Assembly: GCA_949297575.1 (NCBI GenBank)
Contig: CASFTB010000013.1
Coordinates: 1 to 39,183, forward strand
From: an uncultured Bacillota bacterium
Lineage (GTDB): Bacteria > Bacillota > Clostridia > Christensenellales > Borkfalkiaceae
Reading direction: 5' to 3'
Length of the DNA: 39,183 bases
Positions 1-8,563 of the stretch are shown here, piece after piece (the first letter of the stretch is position 1; each line of letters starts with the position of its first letter). Position numbers and translations under genes: made by a program. A model generated the notes under the pieces. It was given only the letters and a program-made list of their open reading frames with translations, made no database searches and was not told where the DNA came from.

Positions 1-1
1 C

Positions 2-835
2 ATCGCAGTCGGAAATGTCGAGATAGACGGCGTCATGTATAGTTTTGGCTCCGCGGAAGGCTCACCTGCCGATACGGACAGGGGCGCATCCAACGGAAAG
101 CTGACCGGCTGGATCGCCGACAAGCATTACAGCGAGGGCAAGGTGCAGACCGGCTGGTTTGAGGTAAACGGAAAGCGCTACTACGGCACGGATGACGGCG
201 ACATCGCTGTCGGAGATTATCAGATAAACGGCGTTATGTATGCGTTTGATGGATCGGCTGGTTCCCCTGCGGATACGAACAGAGGCGCGCTTGTGGGGCG
301 GTATTATACCGTAAGATTTTTGTCGGACGGAGCTGTCGTGCGTACGGAAAGCGTGCTTTCCGGTAAAACAGTCGAGGCCTTCAACTATGTGAAGGAGGGC
401 AATTCGATCAAGTCATTCGTTCTCGTCGCCTGGATGAACGGTGAACAGCAGTATTCTTTTGACAGCGCGGTCGAACAAGATCTTGATCTCGTTGCGCATT
501 TTGAAGTTTCGTATTCCGATAAGTATGTGGCGCTGAAAGACGCACTGGATGCATTGCCTGCGGTGCAGCAGCTCGGGCTTTCCGAACAATATGCTGCTTT
601 GACGTCCGCATATAACGCGCAGGCGGCGATGAGCGAACAAGAACTTTTCGATGCCCGTGCAGAAGGCATAGATCTTTCGCTCTATAATGAAATGGTCGAA
701 GCTTATGACGATACGGTCTCCTCGGCAAAAGAGGACACAGATCATGCACTGGAAGCGGCCATGGCCTTTATCGGGACAGTTACTTTGCTGGCTTCTGCCG
801 CGTTCGTGTTTACAAAGTTTGCGCTCGGGAGGTAA
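2..835 (+). CDS. Cell-wall-binding-repeat surface protein, 5'-truncated, C-terminal membrane anchor
   Basis: The frame is open from the first bases of the window, so the true start and signal peptide lie upstream; an internal ATG at 35 is inside a repeat and is not a start. The visible 277 residues begin with two copies of a unit ending in 'GVMYxF...GSPADTxRGA', alternating with a 'GWFEVNGKRYYG' unit typical of glucan/choline-binding-type cell wall repeats. Next comes a segment resembling an InlB B-repeat (Flg_new family; YTVRF...LVAHFE, about residues 99-162), then a helical stretch and a hydrophobic C-terminus (about the last 25 residues) followed by a short basic end. There is no LPXTG. 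Likely role: a surface protein anchored in the membrane and touching wall glycan; its substrate is unknown. The stop is 3 nt before the next gene, so the two are probably cotranscribed. Confidence 0.75.
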   Translation: MAVGNVEIDGVMYSFGSAEGSPADTDRGASNGKLTGWIADKHYSEGKVQTGWFEVNGKRYYGTDDGDIAVGDYQINGVMYAFDGSAGSPADTNRGALVGRYYTVRFLSDGAVVRTESVLSGKTVEAFNYVKEGNSIKSFVLVAWMNGEQQYSFDSAVEQDLDLVAHFEVSYSDKYVALKDALDALPAVQQLGLSEQYAALTSAYNAQAAMSEQELFDARAEGIDLSLYNEMVEAYDDTVSSAKEDTDHALEAAMAFIGTVTLLASAAFVFTKFALGR

Positions 836-838
836 AAA

Positions 839-1384
839 ATGAAAAAATTCATTCACCTTATACTGTCTCTGCTGCTTTGCGCTGCGTCGTTGGTCGTGGC
901 CTCAGCCTGTGCCATTTCTGATTTTCAGAAAGTTGAACAGGCTTTCGAGAAGACGGAAAACGTCGTCAAAGCGGTGAAAGAAGTTCGTGTTTCCCGCGAA
1001 CAAGACCTTCTCCGCAGCGTCACGGAAGAATACACGTTGGAGGAGGAGACCTATACGGTGGTCACGAGCACGCGCGTACGCAATCCGATCGGCGCAGGAG
1101 AAGAATTTACCGATGAAGTGACGACGCAGACGGTCAAAGCGGAGGATATCCGCTTCGGCAGTCTCCCGGCGGAAGAAGCGCTCGGCAGCATTGTTTACAG
1201 CGGAGATCTGGTCCTGGAAGCAAAGATAACGGATCCGGATGCGATCGGGCTGACAGCCGAAGACGTGGACGGAGACATATTTTTCAGGGCGGAACTGAAG
1301 GACGATCTGTTGGAGGAAGCTGAAATACAGTATACGGCTCCTTCTGGGAATGATGTTGTTATTTCGCTTCGCTTTACCTATTGA
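839..1384 (+). CDS. Putative secreted or lipid-anchored protein of unknown function
   Basis: 181 aa. The start ATG has a strong Shine-Dalgarno (GGGAGG, 827-832) that overlaps the end of the upstream gene. The N-terminus is a clear export signal (MKK, then a hydrophobic core rich in Leu/Ala/Val) ending in a Cys at residue 24 (VASAC). That fits a loose lipobox, because position -3 is Ala rather than Leu; signal peptidase I cleavage at ASA is the alternative. The mature part is acidic, begins with a short coiled-coil-like stretch, and continues as beta-rich sequence with no Cys. I do not recognise a family. Its place directly behind the wall-binding protein suggests that the two work together at the cell surface. 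Confidence 0.7.
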   Translation: MKKFIHLILSLLLCAASLVVASACAISDFQKVEQAFEKTENVVKAVKEVRVSREQDLLRSVTEEYTLEEETYTVVTSTRVRNPIGAGEEFTDEVTTQTVKAEDIRFGSLPAEEALGSIVYSGDLVLEAKITDPDAIGLTAEDVDGDIFFRAELKDDLLEEAEIQYTAPSGNDVVISLRFTY

Positions 1385-1397
1385 TTGATTTTTTCGG

Positions 1398-1431
1398 CCG
1401 TTAGCGGGTACATGTTTGTGCCCGCTAACGG
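1398..1431. repeat. Perfect 11-bp inverted repeat (stem-loop) between two genes
   Basis: CCGTTAGCGGG (1398-1408) and CCCGCTAACGG (1421-1431) pair perfectly around a 12-nt loop. No T-run follows on either strand (the T-run at 1389-1394 lies upstream), so it is not a canonical intrinsic terminator. It sits 14 nt after one stop codon and 21 nt before the next start, so it may be a processing or stability hairpin, or a protein-dependent terminator. Confidence 0.7.
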
Positions 1432-1452
1432 AACGATAAGCAGGAGTTTTTT

Positions 1453-4400
1453 ATGGAGCAGAAGAAAGTTTCGGTGATCATACCTTGTTATAATTCTGAG
1501 CCGTATCTGCGTGCAACGCTCGGTTTTGTTCTGGACCAGTATTATAAAAATATTGAAATCGTGTGTGTAAACAACGGCAGCGAAGACGGTACTGCCGAAA
1601 TTTTGCGTGAATATGCCGAAATCTATAACAATATCAAAGTGATGTCCTTTGAAGAAAATCAGGGCTTGTTCGGCGCCAGGCTTGCAGGGGCTGCGGCGGC
1701 AGAGGGCGCGTATATCATCTTTATGGACAGTGACGACGAGATAACGCCGGGCTGGATCAGTTCGCTGGTCGGAAGGGCGGAAGAGACGGGCGCAGACCTT
1801 GTTTTAGGAGACGTAGAAAAGAAAGGCGACCTTCAGAAAAAAGGGTTGCACACGAGTATCAGTTCCTATCAGAATTTAGAACCTCTCCATCTGGCAGATC
1901 TGGATACGGACGGGCAGGGGATGATGGATACTTTGATGCGGATGCACGGGCTGTGTTCGCATTATCACTATATTTGGAATAAGTTGATCCGGCGCGATCT
2001 GTGGGAAAAGAGCGCGGAAGATTTTGCGTCTTTGCGCAGCGCCCGCCCTCATCTGGTAATGGGGGAGGATCTTGCTTTTTCTGTTACGCTCTATTGCCAC
2101 GCAGAAAAGGTCTGCAACATTCATCATGAATATTACGTCTATTGTTTTCATGAAGGGCAGAACGTAAAGGCTACGGATATCCAAAAGTTTTTGAAGAATC
2201 TTGACGATCTTATTGCAACTTTCGAATATTTCAGAGAAATACTGAAAAAGTACGGCTATTGGGAGAAATACGAACCCGAATACATACAATTCAGGCAGCG
2301 CTACGGAATCATCTATTTGAGGATAACGAAAAATTTGAAATTGCCGCAAACGACGGTGGCTTTTGTACGGCAGGCCTTTCTCCAAGAAGAGATCGATAAT
2401 AAAAAGCGCGTCGAATCGGAATTCTTTTTTTCCTTGATGACAAACACGGCCCCGATCTATCACGAATACCGAAAACTCATCGATATGATCTACTCGGAAG
2501 ATATAAAAGTCGTGAGCTTTGATGTGTTTGATACACTCATATTGCGGCCTTTCGGCGAACCGTCCGATATATTTACATATCTAAATGAGCCGTTTGCAAA
2601 GGTCTTTCATACGAATACATTTGTCGATTTTTCCTCCCAGCGTCGCGTTGCGGAGGATCAGAGCCATAAATTGCAAAAGGTCATTAAGCCGGGGATAGAA
2701 GAGCCGACTTTGGATGAGATCTATGACGTACTTGCAGATCTTTACGGCTACGAAAAAGAGAAACTTGCCCGGATCAAAGAGCAGGAAATGGAGAATGAAG
2801 TTCGTTTTTCATACGCAAGGAAATTCGGGGCGGAGCTTTTTGCGTTGGCGAAAAGAGCGGGGAAGCGCATTATATTGGCCAGCGACATGTATCTTCCTCG
2901 CGAATGTATCGTAAAAATACTGCGCAAGTGCGGCATTGAAGGGTACGAAAAGTTTTATCTTTCCAGCGAGATGCATCTGACGAAGCACTACGGGACCATG
3001 TATCCTGCAATCATCGACGATTTGTCCGGGACGGTCAAGCCGAGGCAGATATTGCATATCGGCGATAATTATCAGTCGGATGTGGAAAATCCGAAAAAGT
3101 ACGGGATGCAGGCAATGCACCTTCCCAGAACCGTCGGGCTTTTGCAGGGCAGGAACCCCGGTATTTATACGGGGCAGTCCTTCAATAAGATTTTCAAGAC
3201 AGGCGACCGTTATCACGATATGTCGCTGGCGTATGGCGGGTTTACGGGCATGCGCAGCTTGTGTGCCGTCGTGGCGAATAAAATATTCGATTTCCCGTAC
3301 GTCAGTTTTAACCGCAGCAGCGATTTAAACGCCGATCCTCGCTTTATCGGCTACTTCCCTTTGGGGATGCATATCTATGCAGTCGCGCGCTGGCTGATCG
3401 AAAACACGCGCGGAAAGGGATACAGAAGGCTCCACTTTGTCGCGCGAGACGGATATATGATAAAGAGGGCATACGACATCCTCTCCGAAGGGGAGGAGGG
3501 GCTGCCGGAGAGCAATTATCTGCGCGCATCTCGGAAAGCGTTTGCCATTGCAGATATCCGTTCGCTGGCGGACATGCACTCCGTCGTCCATAAAATGAAT
3601 TTTATGCAGCAGAGTCCGGATTCGATCTTTGAACTGTTTGAGCCGGTCATGTCTGAGCAATCAAAACAAAAATATTTGGAGGAGAAAGGACAGAACAGGC
3701 CGCTATGCAGCGCTACGTTCAAAGAGAGAACGCAATTCGATTCGTTTATCGTCCGTTTTTACGAGTCGTTCCTCAAAGATGCCGCCTTTGAAGAATACGG
3801 GAAGAACATGGCGGCTTATTTTGGGGAGGTCTTTTCTGAAAAAGATGTACTCTTCGATACCGGATATTCGGGGAGGATCGAAGTTGTTCTCAACAAGCTT
3901 CTCGGGTATAAGATAAGCTCTTTCTATATCCACACCAATACCGACCTGGTGGAAAAGCGGAAGAGAGCCGCCGATATCGATATCCGGACATTCTATGGCT
4001 ATAAGCCTATGGTGACCGGGATCATCCGTGAGCATGTGCTGGCGGAAATGGGCCCCTCTACGATCGGATACAGAGAACAGGACGGTTCGTTTGAGCCCGT
4101 CTTTGAAAAATATGACATTGATTTTCCGACATGGTTCGTCACAGACACCATGCAGAAGAGCGCGATCGAATTTGTCTCCGACGTAAAAGCACTTTTCGGC
4201 AGGGACGCTTTGACGCTTGCCTGCAGACCGGAAGATGTATCGAGGCCGTTTGAGTATTACCTGCATTTTTCAAGGAGCTTTGACAGGAACGTCTTTTCGG
4301 ATTCGGAGTTTGAAGACGATTTGGGCGAAGGCCACGTGATCAGCGGACTGGAATTTTGGAATCGCGCCCTGGCAAGGATCAGCGATGCGAGCGGGGCGGC

Positions 4401-4548
4401 GCAGGACGCAAAAGAACCGCCTGTCCCTTCCGCCGTCCGGAAGCGCGGGATCCTTTTACGCGCCCTGTATTTCCTTTTGTTTGACCGCAGGGCTTTTAAA
4501 GAAAAACTGAAAAAAAGATTTGGCAGGAAAAAGGTTGAAAAGAAATAG
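1453..4548 (+). CDS. Multidomain GT2 glycosyltransferase - HAD hydrolase, glycan biosynthesis
   Basis: 1031 aa; ATG with AGGAG at 1442-1446. Residues 1 to about 220 are a GT-A family 2 glycosyltransferase: the 'VSVIIPCYNSE' start, 'VNNGSEDGT' nucleotide-binding loop and the metal-binding 'DSDDE'. A HAD-superfamily hydrolase follows: D357-V-F-D360-T is motif I, 'LASDMYLP' motif II, and G537-D-N-x-x-S-D543 the acidic motif. The remaining 450 or so residues resemble the C-terminal part of large predicted HAD proteins of surface polysaccharide loci (COG5610-like), including a conserved 'FVARDGYMI' and a 'FDTGYSG' segment. No membrane segment is seen and the C-terminus is Lys/Arg-rich, suggesting a cytosolic or membrane-peripheral enzyme. 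The gene heads an operon with nucleotide-sugar genes, so it probably adds and trims or phosphorylates sugars of a wall or capsular glycan. Substrates are unknown. Confidence 0.82.
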   Translation: MEQKKVSVIIPCYNSEPYLRATLGFVLDQYYKNIEIVCVNNGSEDGTAEILREYAEIYNNIKVMSFEENQGLFGARLAGAAAAEGAYIIFMDSDDEITPGWISSLVGRAEETGADLVLGDVEKKGDLQKKGLHTSISSYQNLEPLHLADLDTDGQGMMDTLMRMHGLCSHYHYIWNKLIRRDLWEKSAEDFASLRSARPHLVMGEDLAFSVTLYCHAEKVCNIHHEYYVYCFHEGQNVKATDIQKFLKNLDDLIATFEYFREILKKYGYWEKYEPEYIQFRQRYGIIYLRITKNLKLPQTTVAFVRQAFLQEEIDNKKRVESEFFFSLMTNTAPIYHEYRKLIDMIYSEDIKVVSFDVFDTLILRPFGEPSDIFTYLNEPFAKVFHTNTFVDFSSQRRVAEDQSHKLQKVIKPGIEEPTLDEIYDVLADLYGYEKEKLARIKEQEMENEVRFSYARKFGAELFALAKRAGKRIILASDMYLPRECIVKILRKCGIEGYEKFYLSSEMHLTKHYGTMYPAIIDDLSGTVKPRQILHIGDNYQSDVENPKKYGMQAMHLPRTVGLLQGRNPGIYTGQSFNKIFKTGDRYHDMSLAYGGFTGMRSLCAVVANKIFDFPYVSFNRSSDLNADPRFIGYFPLGMHIYAVARWLIENTRGKGYRRLHFVARDGYMIKRAYDILSEGEEGLPESNYLRASRKAFAIADIRSLADMHSVVHKMNFMQQSPDSIFELFEPVMSEQSKQKYLEEKGQNRPLCSATFKERTQFDSFIVRFYESFLKDAAFEEYGKNMAAYFGEVFSEKDVLFDTGYSGRIEVVLNKLLGYKISSFYIHTNTDLVEKRKRAADIDIRTFYGYKPMVTGIIREHVLAEMGPSTIGYREQDGSFEPVFEKYDIDFPTWFVTDTMQKSAIEFVSDVKALFGRDALTLACRPEDVSRPFEYYLHFSRSFDRNVFSDSEFEDDLGEGHVISGLEFWNRALARISDASGAAQDAKEPPVPSAVRKRGILLRALYFLLFDRRAFKEKLKKRFGRKKVEKK

Positions 4549-5776
4549 TGCAAAGACGGTCTCCGTCCTGTTGGGTTGCCTTTTCTTTCTGGCGGGGTGC
4601 GCTCCGGCGTTCCCGCCGGAGGAAGGGATCCCTTCAAAGCAAGAAGAGCCCGAAATCGTCCTTACCGGCGTTCCGGACGGAAAAGAGGTCTCCGTATATG
4701 CAGAGGAAGTATCTTCCTTTTTGGACGCATCTGCCGACGAACAGCGCGATATCTTACTTGCATGGGGCGAAGAGACAGAAGTCACGCAGATCAGGCAATA
4801 CATCACATTTTCTTGGGACAGTACGCAGGATCCCCCGTATGTTTTGACGTTTTCGCGGGATGCGCGCTTTGAGAACGCGTTTCAGGTGCAGTCTGAAACT
4901 GACAGCATCACGCTCGGCCTGTTCATCCCGGGAGAAACTTATTACTGGAAAGTAACGTCTGCATCGGGGGTGCAATCTGATGCGGGCAGCTTTATCGTGG
5001 AGGACAAAACCGCACGCTTTCTCTATGTGCCCGGGTTAGATAATGTGCGTGATCTGGGCGGCTGGGGTACGGAGTCCGGTAAGCGCGTCAAGTACGGCAT
5101 GATCTATCGTGGAACGCAGCTGAACGGGTATCAGAACGGCACGCTGCTGAAAGAGGCAGGAAAGGAAGTCTTTGCTCTATTGGGCATCCGATCCGAAATC
5201 GATTTTCGTACGCCGGGCGTCGATGACGGAGGGCAAAATGAAAGTGCTATAGGCGATGCGGTGCAGTACCTGAAAGCTCCCTTTTATGCTTATACCTGTA
5301 TTTTCCCGGAATTTGAACAGCGGGCACCGTTCGATCGCGATTTTGACGAGAGGACACCGCAGGCTATCCGTTCCGTTTTTGAGTTTCTTGCGGAGGAAAG
5401 CAATTATCCTGTTTATATCCATTGCAATGCGGGGGCAGACCGTACGGGTACGATCGCATTTCTTATCAACGGGTTGTTGGGAGTAAGTTATAAGGACCTT
5501 ACGACCGATTTCGAGCTGACGTCTTTTTCGGGGATAGGGCGGCGCTGGCGCGGAGATCTGTACGACGCCGAAAATCTCGGATTCGGCGTCATGCAGGATG
5601 ATCCGGACAACTATGTCGCATGGGGAAAGATGTACGATTATATGATGACCTATTACGGGACGGAAGAGCATACACTTTCATCGGCGGTCAGAAATTACCT
5701 CACTGCCGCATGCGCCGTACCGCAGAAGACATTGGATAGGGTGTGCGAGCTCTTGACGGTACAGGAAGGAGCGTGA
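4535..5776 (+). CDS. Lipoprotein tyrosine/serine phosphatase (Y_phosphatase3-like)
   Basis: I chose the TTG at 4535 (413 aa) because AGGAAAAAGG lies just upstream and the product then starts with a classic lipoprotein signal (MKRN, hydrophobic core, lipobox LAGC). A TTG at 4520 would add five residues. The gene overlaps the upstream one by 14 nt. After the signal there is a beta-rich domain (about residues 40-165, fibronectin-like in character), then a protein tyrosine phosphatase domain: 'NVRDLGGWG' is the family's early motif, and C297-N-A-G-A-D-R303 the CX5R phosphate-binding loop. The arrangement points to an extracytoplasmic, membrane-tethered phosphatase acting on phosphoprotein, phosphosugar or phospholipid. 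Lying inside a glycan operon, it may act on a phosphorylated wall polymer rather than on protein; this is inference. Confidence 0.82.
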   Translation: MKRNSAKTVSVLLGCLFFLAGCAPAFPPEEGIPSKQEEPEIVLTGVPDGKEVSVYAEEVSSFLDASADEQRDILLAWGEETEVTQIRQYITFSWDSTQDPPYVLTFSRDARFENAFQVQSETDSITLGLFIPGETYYWKVTSASGVQSDAGSFIVEDKTARFLYVPGLDNVRDLGGWGTESGKRVKYGMIYRGTQLNGYQNGTLLKEAGKEVFALLGIRSEIDFRTPGVDDGGQNESAIGDAVQYLKAPFYAYTCIFPEFEQRAPFDRDFDERTPQAIRSVFEFLAEESNYPVYIHCNAGADRTGTIAFLINGLLGVSYKDLTTDFELTSFSGIGRRWRGDLYDAENLGFGVMQDDPDNYVAWGKMYDYMMTYYGTEEHTLSSAVRNYLTAACAVPQKTLDRVCELLTVQEGA

Positions 5777-5802
5777 ATTTATATACAGAAGGAGGGCAAG
5801 GC

Positions 5803-6591
5803 ATGAAAGTGCTTATCCTTGCGGGTGGATTCGGCACCCGCATTTCCGAAGAGAGCCAATTTAAACCGAAGCCGATGATCGAGATCGGGGGAAGACCGAT
5901 CCTGTGGCATATTATGAAGATCTATTCTGCATACGGGTTCAATGATTTTATCATCCTTGCAGGATATAAGCAGCACGTCATCAAAGAGTATTTCGCCGAC
6001 TATTTTCTCCATACATCCGATGTTACTTTTGATTTCACCAACGGGAAAAACGAAGTGATCGTACACCGTACCGCTTCGGAAAAATGGAAGGTAACGGTAG
6101 TCGATACGGGCCTTAATACGATGACGGGCGGAAGGGTGAAAAGAGTCAGCGAGTATATCGGCAAAGAGCCCTTCATGCTCACATACGGAGACGGCGTCGG
6201 CGATATCGATATTTCGGCTCTTTACAAATTTCATAAAGAGGGCGGGAAGTTGGTCACCATGACGGCGTACAATGCGGGGCAGCGTTTCGGCGTGCTGGAT
6301 ATCGACGGTAAAACCGGAGCTGTCAATGAATTCCGTGAAAAGACCAGTGGAGACGGAAATATGATCAATATCGGTTTTATGGTCTGCGAGCCCGGGTTTT
6401 TAGAGTATATCGAAGGGGACGATACGGTGCTTGAAAAGTCCCCCTTGGAACGCGTCGCAAAGGAGGGGAAATTGCTGGCTTACAGGCATAGGGGCTTCTG
6501 GAAGTGCATGGATACCGCAAGGGAAAGGGAACAGCTGGAAACATTGTGGGCGCAGGGAGGCGCGCCGTGGAAAGTTTGGGAAGACAGATGA
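5803..6591 (+). CDS. rfbF: Glucose-1-phosphate cytidylyltransferase
   Basis: 262 aa; ATG 5803 has GGAGGG at 5791-5796, whereas an upstream in-frame start at 5743 would overlap the previous gene and lacks a ribosome site. It makes CDP-glucose from CTP and glucose-1-phosphate, the entry step to CDP-deoxysugars. The N-terminal 'VLILAGGFGTRISEES...KPKPMIEIGGRPILWHIM' is the sugar-nucleotidyltransferase signature; the family-typical 'LTYGDGVGDID' (metal/CTP site) and 'WKCMDTAREREQLE' near the C-terminus distinguish it from the RmlA thymidylyltransferase. Length matches RfbF. The stop codon overlaps the start of the dehydratase gene, so the two are translationally coupled. Confidence 0.93.
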   Translation: MKVLILAGGFGTRISEESQFKPKPMIEIGGRPILWHIMKIYSAYGFNDFIILAGYKQHVIKEYFADYFLHTSDVTFDFTNGKNEVIVHRTASEKWKVTVVDTGLNTMTGGRVKRVSEYIGKEPFMLTYGDGVGDIDISALYKFHKEGGKLVTMTAYNAGQRFGVLDIDGKTGAVNEFREKTSGDGNMINIGFMVCEPGFLEYIEGDDTVLEKSPLERVAKEGKLLAYRHRGFWKCMDTAREREQLETLWAQGGAPWKVWEDR

Positions 6592-7655
6592 TGACAGATC
6601 TATCGTTTTATAAAGGGAAACGCGTATTCGTGACAGGACATACGGGCTTTAAAGGAAGCTGGCTGTGTAAGATTCTGATCGGCGCGGGGGCCGTCGTTAC
6701 GGGGTATGCTCTGCCTCCTGCCACAGAGCAGAATTTGTTTTCTGAATCCGGGGTCGAAGCGGGCATGCGTTCGGTCATCGGAGATATCCGTGACAGAGAA
6801 AAATTATTTTCTGCTTTTGAGAAAGCAGATCCGCAAATCGTTTTTCATCTCGCGGCACAGCCTATCGTGCGCGCCGGATATAAGGATCCCGCCTATACCT
6901 ATGAAACAAATGTCATGGGCACGGTAAATCTCCTAGAATGTGTACGGAAAAAGCCGCAAAATGTCAAAAGCGTGCTCAATGTCACAACGGATAAAGTCTA
7001 TAAAAACAACGAGTGGTGCTGGGGATACAGAGAGGACGAACCTCTGGACGGCTTTGACCCCTATTCCAACTCCAAATCATGCGCAGAGCTGGTCACGCAC
7101 AGCTATAAAAACTGTTTTTTCGGGGAGGGCGATGTGTCGGTCTCGACGGCGCGTGCAGGCAATGTGATCGGCGGGGGAGACTTTGCGGAAGACAGGATCA
7201 TCCCCGATTGTGTCCGCGCGGCACTCTCGGGCAAGAGGATCGCGGTGCGCAACGCAGCTTCCGTCCGGCCGTATCAGCATGTCCTTGAACCGCTCTTTGC
7301 GTATCTTCTGATTGCACAAAGGCAATATGAAGACGCCTCTTTTGCAGGGTATTACAACGTCGGGCCGGATGAGAACAGCTGCATTACGACGGGGAAACTG
7401 GTCGATCTGTTTTGTGCGTATTGGGGAGAAGGCCTCGGACGCGAGGAAAAAAGTGAAAAAAACGCTCCGCACGAAGCGAACTATTTAAAATTGGACTGCT
7501 CGAAGATCAAGAGTAAATTCGGCTGGGCTCCGCGCTGGGATATACGAAAGGCCGTAGAAAAGACGGTAGAATGGACCAAGGTCTTCAGGGCACGCGGAGA
7601 TATCGATGCAGTTATACGCGCGCAGATACGGGAATATATGGCGGTAAAAAAATGA
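6588..7655 (+). CDS. rfbG: CDP-glucose 4,6-dehydratase
   Basis: 355 aa. The start ATG at 6588 overlaps the rfbF stop (ATGA); a second ATG follows immediately at 6591. It converts CDP-glucose to CDP-4-keto-6-deoxyglucose using bound NAD. Features: Rossmann 'VFVTGHTGFKGSWL', 'HLAAQPIVRAGYKDP', a Thr of the catalytic triad in 'NVTTDKVY', and the catalytic Y-x-x-x-K in 'YSNSKSCAEL'; 'ARAGNVIGGGD' and 'RPYQHVLEPL' are RfbG family blocks. Length is normal. The neighbours RfbF upstream and two sugar-modifying enzymes downstream place it in a CDP-6-deoxyhexose pathway for surface glycan. Confidence 0.93.
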   Translation: MMTDLSFYKGKRVFVTGHTGFKGSWLCKILIGAGAVVTGYALPPATEQNLFSESGVEAGMRSVIGDIRDREKLFSAFEKADPQIVFHLAAQPIVRAGYKDPAYTYETNVMGTVNLLECVRKKPQNVKSVLNVTTDKVYKNNEWCWGYREDEPLDGFDPYSNSKSCAELVTHSYKNCFFGEGDVSVSTARAGNVIGGGDFAEDRIIPDCVRAALSGKRIAVRNAASVRPYQHVLEPLFAYLLIAQRQYEDASFAGYYNVGPDENSCITTGKLVDLFCAYWGEGLGREEKSEKNAPHEANYLKLDCSKIKSKFGWAPRWDIRKAVEKTVEWTKVFRARGDIDAVIRAQIREYMAVKK

Positions 7656-8563
7656 GTGTGGCTATTGTTACGGGGGCAAACGGATTTATAGGAAGTGCCG
7701 TCGTAAAAGAGTTGGTAAAGAGCGGCTATAAAGTCTATGCCGTCGTACGCGGAGGTCGCGCTCACCGGTTGACCGGCCTTGCACGGGTCAAGATAGTTGA
7801 TTGCAGCCTTGAAAAGATCGTGCGGCTGGATCGATCGATCCGGGAAAAGTGCGATGTGTTTTATCACTTTGCATGGTCCGGCAGCGCGGGGAAGGAGCGG
7901 GCGGATACCCGCCTGCAATTGGATAATGCGCAGTGGGCAGCTCAATGTATATCGGCGGCAAAATGGGCGGGATGCAAGCGCGTCGTGTTTGCCGGGAGCA
8001 TTGCCGAAAAAGAGAGTTTGGCCGCAGCGTATACGGCAGGGTTCCGCCCGGGGACGGGGTATATTTACGGCGGAGGGAAAGTTGCCGCACATATTCTGAG
8101 TTCCTGCGTCGCCGCGGCGGAAGGCATAGACCTTATTTTCGGAGAGATCACGAATGCATACGGGGCGGGGGAGGAGAGCCCCCGGCTGATCAACACCGTG
8201 ATCAGAAAGTGCATGGCGGGCATCTCTCCGGAATTAACGGCGGGAACGCAGAATTATGATTTTGTTTACATCGACGATGTTGCCCGCGCATTTCGGCTGA
8301 TAGGAGAAAAGGGGAAACCTTTCACGAATTACACCATCGGCAGTTCGCATGCCAAACCGTTGAAAGAGTTCATGCGAGAACTTCAGCAGGCCGTTTTCCC
8401 CGATATACCCTTTCGTTTCGGCGAAATACCGTTTACCGGCGTCGAGCTGCCTCTTTCGGCCTTTGATTGTTCGGAGACGGAGAGAGATACGGGTTTCAGG
8501 GCGGAAGTGCCTTTTGAAGAGGGCTGTAAGAGGACATACGATTGGTGGAGGGCAAGGCAGTGA
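7652..8563 (+). CDS. NAD-dependent epimerase/dehydratase, probable CDP-sugar reductase
   Basis: 303 aa; the ATG at 7652 overlaps the rfbG stop (ATGA). An extended SDR: 'VAIVTGANGFIGSAVVKEL' dinucleotide fold, 'FYHFAWSGS', and the catalytic Y-G-G-G-K in 'YIYGGGKVAAH'. It belongs to the same broad group as CDP-abequose synthase, CDP-tyvelose epimerase and other 4-ketosugar reductases/epimerases. Because it follows RfbF-RfbG and precedes an RmlC-like 3,5-epimerase, the simplest role is stereospecific reduction of a CDP-4-keto-6-deoxyhexose to the final CDP-6-deoxysugar. Which sugar is made cannot be told from sequence alone. An epimerase role is the alternative. Confidence 0.75.
   Translation: MSVAIVTGANGFIGSAVVKELVKSGYKVYAVVRGGRAHRLTGLARVKIVDCSLEKIVRLDRSIREKCDVFYHFAWSGSAGKERADTRLQLDNAQWAAQCISAAKWAGCKRVVFAGSIAEKESLAAAYTAGFRPGTGYIYGGGKVAAHILSSCVAAAEGIDLIFGEITNAYGAGEESPRLINTVIRKCMAGISPELTAGTQNYDFVYIDDVARAFRLIGEKGKPFTNYTIGSSHAKPLKEFMRELQQAVFPDIPFRFGEIPFTGVELPLSAFDCSETERDTGFRAEVPFEEGCKRTYDWWRARQ

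Noticed and set aside
1398..1431. Calling the 11-bp stem-loop an intrinsic terminator
   Set aside because: No T-run follows on either strand; listed only as an inverted repeat.
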